The translations under genes were made by a program, and so were the position numbers. The notes below the pieces were generated by a model. The model searched no databases and was not told where the DNA came from. It saw only the letters and a program-made list of their open reading frames with translations. Shown piece after piece: positions 57,906-64,000 of a stretch of 64,000 bases of DNA. Position 1 is the first letter of the stretch. The number at the start of each line of letters is the position of its first letter. Source of the DNA: Silene conica (taxonomy: Eukaryota; Streptophyta; Magnoliopsida; Caryophyllales; Caryophyllaceae); contig CM055316.2 in the NCBI GenBank assembly GCA_029255685.2, positions 66,479,237 to 66,543,236 on the forward strand, read 5' to 3'.

Positions 57906-60275
57906 TGATGGTTGAAAGTCGAAATTGAACTACAATAAAATAAAGGAATTAAAACACAATTATCGTTTTAATAAATAAACTTGTAAATTTTAAACAAGTT
58001 AAGCATCTACTTAATGATCTCTTACCCAATTAAGTAAATGATCCCGAGACCCAAATACACACTAAATCGGGCACGGTTTAGCCGATACATCCCTCATTAA
58101 TGTGGCTCGGTAGATTAACTCCTTAATCGATTCTACTTTTAGAACTCTCGGTCGATAAAATTACACTAATTCTTATCTTAGCCCGAACTTATTACCACTA
58201 CGGTGACTCGAATACCTTCGTCGAGATCAACCAAATTTCGAGAATAAGTAATCATATTACCCCACTTCACCAACGTAATAAGGTTTGCACCCCGGTTTAG
58301 CCGAGCCTACTCCCTTATGAAGAAGATCCTTCGCGGGTTCTTTACTTTTTGGTAAGGCTATGTCTCGATTTTTAAATAACGTAAGAGATCTTGTCAATTT
58401 ATTATCTATCTCCTTTAAGTGAACTAAGTCGGTGAATTATCGATAATTTAATTTACACGGTCGATAAAATCGATGAAATGCATGAGTTTGAATGACGATT
58501 TGGCTATGCATGCAAACATGATAAGCATAAATAAAAGCATAAAAACTTAAAAGCATAAATAAAATCCTAGTATGGCCTTTCCTAAAATAGAAAATAAAGT
58601 AAATTACAAATTCGGATACCAACTCCTTTGGTCCCTTGAACTTCACACGCGGCACGCATCCCAAGGCAAACTCCGTCTTGGTCGGAACTCTTTTCCGAAA
58701 TGGCACCGTCTTCAAGGATCTCCGAAATTACAAATAATTACAAATTTTCTATCTATTTTATACATTATAAAATAAAATAATAAAACAATAAAATAAAGTG
58801 ATACGAGATCTCATTAAATTACAACCGAATCGATAAACCCTTACATTACGGGAAATATCGATTAAAATCTAAGGCCATACTAAGTAAATTACATAATTCC
58901 AAAATTACGTAAATAAAATATGACATTCATAAACAATAATTAAATATGCAATGCTTATGTAAAATGCAAAACCTAAGCCAAATCGTCCTATTTAAACACG
59001 TTTTAAATATCGTTATTCGTAATAACACGGTTTTATGGAATAACGTGATTTAAACAAGTTCGAAATCACTAATCACTCTATGAATCACTATTCACGATTT
59101 AGTTAAGTTTCCTAACACACTTTTATTATAATCAAACGAGTCATAAAAATTTCGAAAATTCAAAATTCAAAATTTTGAACATACTGAAAAATTTCAAAAA
59201 TTTCAGATCCTTAAAAATTAAATATTTTCGAAATACACCATTTTATTTCGTAAAATAGCCGTGTACATGCATAATAAACGAAAAATTCAAAACTATTTCA
59301 AAAATTATGAAATAAAATACCAATATAAATTTTACATCTTCCTAGACACTCAAAGTATCTGAAAATGCAAAGCAAAATCAGATGCACACTGTTTAAGATC
59401 TGAAAAATAATGATTATGACTCTTTCAACACTCAATATCAACTTTAACCTTTAAAATTAAAACTTAAAATTTAAGAAACTTTTGGCACTAAATAAAAATA
59501 TGTTGATAATCATACATAATATGACTAATATGGGTGTATTTTTCGGACCATTTAAGTAACTTTTACTATTTTTAATAATTCGTGTCATATATTACGCGAT
59601 TTTACCGATTAAAATCATTTCTCATGCAATATTCGAGATTAATAGCTCAAAACTCACATGCATGCTAGAAATAATATATGTGACACTATATTAAATTTTT
59701 ATGGTCAAATTCGAACTTAAACTATTTAAGCTAAAATATGTCACTAATATTACGATTTTTACGATAAAAATTAATATTCATGCAATATTAAAGAAAACTT
59801 TCTGGAAAATTCATCATATATTTTATATATTGCATGTGACATCTACAAAAAAAAATTTTATAGTTAAATTCATAATATAACTATTTATCCCATATTTAAC
59901 TCATTTTATGACTATTTAACCATTAAAAATCATAAACCATGCATAAAACCTTCAATAATTTCGAAAATTATATATTCATAATATGTTAAATGCATGTGAG
60001 AACATATTTAAAATTCATGGCCAGAAACATTATTTAGCTATTTTTCCATAATAAAACATTTTTAACCGATTTAAGGCACAAATTAAACATTTTAATTACA
60101 ATATTGAACAATATTATTCCATAAATCATCAGAATGACTTAAAACTATTTTAAGACCAGAAAGTATACATGCATTAACATTTTCGTGCATATCCTATATG
60201 TACTACTCATTTTCGTTTTTAATTAAAATCGCATTTTCTCGCAAAAACGTATAAAATCGAGTTGCATGCAAGCAA
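57906..60275 (-). other. Long non-coding leader of E2
   Basis: About 2.4 kb of AT-rich DNA between the primer binding site and gag (minus). No recognisable gene. Unlike the E1 leader, I see no paired palindromes here. Confidence 0.65.
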
Positions 60276-60293
60276 CCTAATGCTCTAATACCA
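60276..60293 (-). promoter_or_regulatory. Primer binding site of E2
   Basis: TGGTATTAGAGCATTAGG on the minus strand, two bases from the 5' LTR. Similar to the tRNA-Met-type site of E1, with changes. Confidence 0.85.
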
Positions 60294-60295
60294 CT

Positions 60296-61553
60296 TGAAG
60301 GAAAACGAGATTCATACTTGTTATCCTAATAATGTAGTCTTACTAATTATTTTACATTTTAATTAATCTCATATTAATTTATACTCAAGATCTTATGCAT
60401 GCAAAACAATAGCGGAAATAAAGAGAATCGTATTCTTACAACCGGTCCGAAATATGCTTAGGACGATCCTCCAAAAGCAACCAAGTAAGCTTGCCTCCAA
60501 TGAGTGAACACCAAGACCTACCCTTAAATCGAACCAAAAACCGAACCCGAGCTAGGAGACGGATTTAGGTTTAAAACCGTGTACTAATACTTCTTATTAG
60601 TATACTAGAATACTACAATGAATGTAGTATAAATATTATGAGAATAATATTTTAGAGGATTTGTTTTTATCTCTCACTAGAAATAAAATTGCATATGAAG
60701 ACTAGTCTTAATATGTGATGGATCACATATATTTATAGACAAATAGGTTTGGTTGGGGTGGTGGGTGTGTCGTGTAAGTATAAGCAAAGGGAAGGGATTT
60801 TAATCCCTTTTGCATGTTCACATGTACATAGTCAAGTCATGTCACATTTGACTTAAAATTATAAGATAAAATATCATATACAATATTATCTTATAGTGCC
60901 ACTTACACGGTATACACATACGTAAAATGGACCTTCATTTTACGTTTTATAATTTGTACAATTTGCCTTATTACGTAACATCTTATGTGACATAATAATT
61001 GTATTAATTCAAAATATAAATTTATCATATAAATAATATTTCTAAATTAATTAAATCACATTTAACAAATTATTAAGTAATTCGAAATTATTGTCCCAAC
61101 ATATGGTTATCGTTATAATCGTTGATACGATATATTAACAACGTTTGTTATAACCATGAACCGTTTATTATACTAATTTTGATATTTCTAAAATATCGTT
61201 TAATATTTGACAATTGACACATTTCAATTTCAAATATAAATCTTACTTTAAGATTCAACCTCTGAATTCTCAATATACGGTTTTAAGAATATCGATCAAT
61301 CTGTATCCTATACAATTAATCAATATACGTTTAAGGGGTTAGTCCTATAGGTGTGGCCTAAAGGGATCAACTGACTACCACCGTCATACGACAGTAATGT
61401 TAAACTCTAGTCAGCCAATCATTACTGATTAATGTTGGTCAGTTGACTAAATCAATATCGGATCGTCTCTTGCATATTCTTTTCATAATATTTATGACAA
61501 TGATTTTTATCACTGTCGTGATCGCACAATTGTTGAGGACACATTTCCCGACA
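60296..61553 (-). repeat. 5' LTR of E2 (1258 bp)
   Basis: On the plus strand it runs TGAAGGAAAACG...CCCGACA, followed by TAATA. About 19 differences from the left copy by eye. Confidence 0.93.
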
Positions 61554-61558
61554 TAATA

Positions 61559-62703
61559 ATGTCCTTGGCATATTGATGTTGAGATAGGAATAGGACATGG
61601 CTTGTACGTTGAACGGAAATGCCCAAGAAATGGTGAAGTGTGCCGAGATCAGACATTGCAAATTCCGAGGAGAGGCGTTGAACAATTGACCGTAGGAGCA
61701 CGGGAGTAGAGGCCGTAAGGATAATGTCGTCGACATATAGGAGCAAATAGGCCGTGGCAGTAGGGGACTTGAAAATAAATAGGGAGGAATCACACCTGCT
61801 GCTAGTAAAACCTTGAGATAAAATGAATGTGGCAAAGCGATGATACCAAGCACGAGGTGCTTGTTTGAGACCATAAAGGGACTTACGGAGCTTGCACACA
61901 TGATTTGGTGCGGTTGGATCAACAAAGCCCGGTGATTGATGCATATAGACAGTTTCTTCCAAGTTACCATGTAAGAAAGCATTTTTAACATCCAATTGAT
62001 GGATAGGCCAAGCATTGGAAGTAGCGAGACTGAGTACGGTCCGAATAGTATGTGGGCTTGACAACGGGACTGAAGGTGTCATCGCAATCAACTCCTACCT
62101 GTTGTGTCTTACCATTAACGACAAGACGGGCTTTGTAGCGTTGAAGGGAGCCATCTGCATGAAATTTATGACGAAACAACCACATACAACGGATAATAGA
62201 TGCATCATTCGGACGAGGGACCAAGTCCCATGTATGATTCTCCTTTAATGAGGAAAATTCGTCCTGCATAGCATTGTTCCAGTTTGGGTCGGTCAAGGCA
62301 AGGTGAGGGGATTTGGGTAATGGTGAGATGGAAGTGGTGACAGCAAAGGCTGATTTTGGCTCTTTCGGTTTAAAAATCCCATTTTTGGCGCGGGTGGTCA
62401 TGTGATGCGGTGGTGGTTGTGGTGGTGGTGGGGGTGGTGGTGGAGAGGGGGAGGTGGTGGCGGAAGTATGGGAGGCAGGGGTAAGGGGGTTTGTGGCAGC
62501 GGGGGAAGAGCAGGGGAGGTAAGAGGAGTCGCGGCAGGGGATGTTTGCGGGGAGTTTTGGTTACGGTGGTCAGGTGGGTGGGGTGGGAAAGTGGCTGTTT
62601 GAGGGATAGGTACTGGAGCCGTGATAGAGTCATAGAGGAGAGGGTTAAGGGTCTCATGGGATGGGTCAAAGAAGGTATAGGAGGCTGACTCGGATTGGGA
62701 TAG
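61559..62703 (-). pseudogene. C1 pol, middle part (linker and reverse transcriptase), frameshifted
   Basis: From the right: SYTFFDPSHETLNPLLYDS (the end of the integrase C-terminal region), a long Pro/His-rich linker (about 62400-62620, from a GGT-type microsatellite), then TRAKNGIFKPK and the reverse transcriptase: AMQDEFSSLKENHTWDLVP, RYKARLV, HQLDVKNAFLHG, SLYGLKQAPRAWYH and LLYVDDIILT. The frame changes near 62400 and again near 62070-62090. The reading breaks at the TATTA target site of E2, exactly where the 44396-45185 part resumes. Confidence 0.88.
62404..62480. repeat. GGT/GTGGTGG simple repeat
   Basis: A G- and T-rich microsatellite inside the C1 linker. On the coding (minus) strand it gives runs of Pro and His. 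Confidence 0.8.
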
Positions 62704-64000
62704 CACTAGTAGAAAACACCCCTACGGTGTCGGTTATAAATGACCTTTTGTGGCGGTTTTGAGAGGTTTAGGGTGCGTCGTATATCGCGGCGTCGTATAA
62801 AGTTTACAACCGTCGTATAAAGTTTCTACAACCGTCGTTATAGACTTATAAACACGACGTTTGTTTGTTTTACAGCCGTCGTTAAATGTTCTAAAAACTG
62901 CCACTATAGCTACAGAACCGTCAGGAAAAGTATTTATCATGTCGGTTTCCTTTCAAAAAACGCCACTAAAGATAATTAAAATGTCGATTCTTTGGTGTTA
63001 AACCGTCATTAATAGTTCTAAAAACCGTCGCTATAGGCGTTTGAAAGCTAATTTACTGCTGAAACATGTTTTCTATTACGACAGTTGTAATTATTGAACC
63101 GCCGAGAAAGGTAGTTATAATCTCGGTTACCTTCCAAAAACCGCCATTAAAGATTATTACAATGTTTGTTGTTTTGTGAAAAACCGTCATTAAAAGCGAA
63201 CTTATTTACCCCTATTACGTCGGTTTTAACGAAACCATCGTAACAATTATATATAATATGAAAATTTCTACGGAAATTTCAGCTACACCTCCCAATAAAT
63301 TTGATAATTCGAAATGCTATATGAACAGAATTAAACCTGTAAATAGAAATGTAACCACATAAATAGTATTCCAAACAATATTTGTCCAACAAATGTACAC
63401 CAATCTTGCATCACATCCAACGTAACAATATCATCTTCACTATGACCAAGAATAAATCATAAGTGTATGAATAGCATACACGCTCTAGTTGATAAACTAA
63501 TCTACAAGTTCGCTAAACATTTGGTCGTCCACTCTTCTTTCATCTCATATCCAGCTCGCTGCTAATAATTATGTTGGTACCCCAGCTAAAAAATCTGCAA
63601 AACAAATGAATTTAGACAAGTCTATAACAATGATAAGTAAAATAAAATTTTGAGTCTAAAGACATTCCACAATTGGCTAACACATGAAAAGCATGATAAG
63701 TATTAATCTCGACTGAATCGGATTAATACTTTGTATTTAGAATTCCATCGATTGCAGGTCTAGACATGAAACCTGAGATAGATTATTGTTTTGATTTTTT
63801 GTTTGCAATATTCATTTTACATTTTGTGAGAACATTAATAAATTAATGTAGATAAATAACATAGATTACTTTGGTCTCAATTTGTACCAACATGCTTGGT
63901 TGGAAGTTACCGGGGCTTACTAGACAGCATACGGTTACTGATGTGCAGACCAAAATTTGTATACTGTCTCTTGCAGCATATAACTATGCTATATGGAGGA
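62704..64000. mobile_element. CACTA (En/Spm-type) transposon end, truncated by the window
   Basis: Begins CACTAGTAGAAAACACC directly at the break in the C1 reading frame; the three bases before it are TAG. Following it (about 62780-63240) are many copies, in both orientations, of CCGTCGTTA/CCGTCATTA-like subterminal motifs with AACCG and TCTAAAAAC spacers. Such clustered subterminal repeats are typical of CACTA elements, where the transposase binds. 63250-64000 is AT-rich and non-coding as far as I can see, apart from a possible small minus-strand exon near 63500-63560. The other end lies beyond the window. Confidence 0.85.

Larger units (their letters stand above)
45186..61553 (-). mobile_element. 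Gag-only copia retrotransposon E2, split by E3
   Basis: LTRs of 1258 bp at 45186-46443 (3') and 60296-61553 (5'); target duplication TAATA at 45181-45185 and 61554-61558. The primer site is at 60276-60293, and the AAGTGGGAGAT polypurine tract is next to 46443 (all minus). The only coding region found is a gag (57087-57905). After removal of E3 (47959-56049 plus its 5-bp duplication) the internal part is about 5.75 kb, with no protease, integrase, RT or RNase H. It is thus a non-autonomous element that keeps gag. LTR divergence by eye is about 1.5 percent. Confidence 0.93.
44145..62703 (-). mobile_element. Copia LTR retrotransposon C1, split by E2 and truncated by a CACTA element
   Basis: C1 coding sequence is found in two pieces, 61559-62703 and 44396-45185 (both minus). 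They join in frame across the E2 insertion with the 5-bp target counted once: the codons on the two sides spell a continuous KDII-NRAKMSSC reading. Its 3' LTR lies at the left (about 44145-44401). Its upstream pol, gag and 5' LTR are not in the window because a CACTA transposon starts at 62704 inside the pol frame. Confidence 0.88.

Noticed and set aside
62402..62688. Trp/Gly-rich plus-strand ORFs
   Set aside because: They result from the GGT microsatellite in the C1 linker; the minus-strand frame is the real one.
63500..63560. A possible minus-strand last exon within the CACTA element
   Set aside because: Only about 20 codons with a plausible acceptor; no transposase motif is visible in the window.

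Overview
This is eukaryotic, almost certainly eudicot plant, nuclear DNA. It is AT-rich, has spliced genes, and is built mostly from plant-type transposable elements: copia and gypsy LTR retrotransposons, Helitrons, a CACTA end, MITEs and a SINE. Nothing in it looks prokaryotic. I cannot fix the species from sequence alone; Caryophyllales is a guess.

Layout. (1) 663-10518: a probable solo LTR (668-1820) abuts a decayed copia element E1 (1826-10513); the same 5-bp target GATTG stands at 663, 1821 and 10514. (2) 10621-17753: one Helitron carries a second Helitron of the same family inside it (13691-17038), plus a 460-bp MITE whose empty site is preserved in the sister copy. (3) 17754-23726: gene-poor DNA with a Stowaway-like MITE, a 5'-truncated SINE with 16-bp target duplications, and a minus-strand Helitron (21250-23166). 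(4) 23732-28329: copia element E4 with identical 113-bp LTRs and an intact 1424-codon gag-pol, the youngest element here. (5) 29990-31960: the only convincing intact host gene, a five-repeat polyubiquitin gene (minus strand) with a leader intron, TATA box and poly(A) signal. (6) 32086-41397: TIR elements, then Helitron H1 (34003-38931) carrying a decayed RPA-like OB-fold gene and an antisense fragment of a short-chain dehydrogenase gene, then directly joined Helitron H2 (38932-41397) filled with a roughly 100-bp tandem array. (7) 42129-43696: a solo LTR of the E3 family. (8) 44145-62703: a four-level nest. Copia C1 is split inside its reverse-transcriptase/RNase H coding region by E2, a 16.4-kb-spanning gag-only copia element. 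E2 is itself split by E3, a gag-protease-only gypsy element. C1 is cut at its other side by a CACTA transposon running off the window at 64000.

The target duplications, LTR lengths and reading frames agree on the order of insertion: C1, then E2, then E3.

The most unusual signal is a DNA module: two 12-bp palindromes of the type GGTCGRYCGACC placed exactly 21 bp apart. It recurs in unrelated retrotransposons (the leader of copia E1; the LTRs, 3' non-coding region and gag coding region of gypsy E3). A third element, the solo LTR at 668-1820, carries a different 12-bp palindrome repeated six times at about 19-bp steps.
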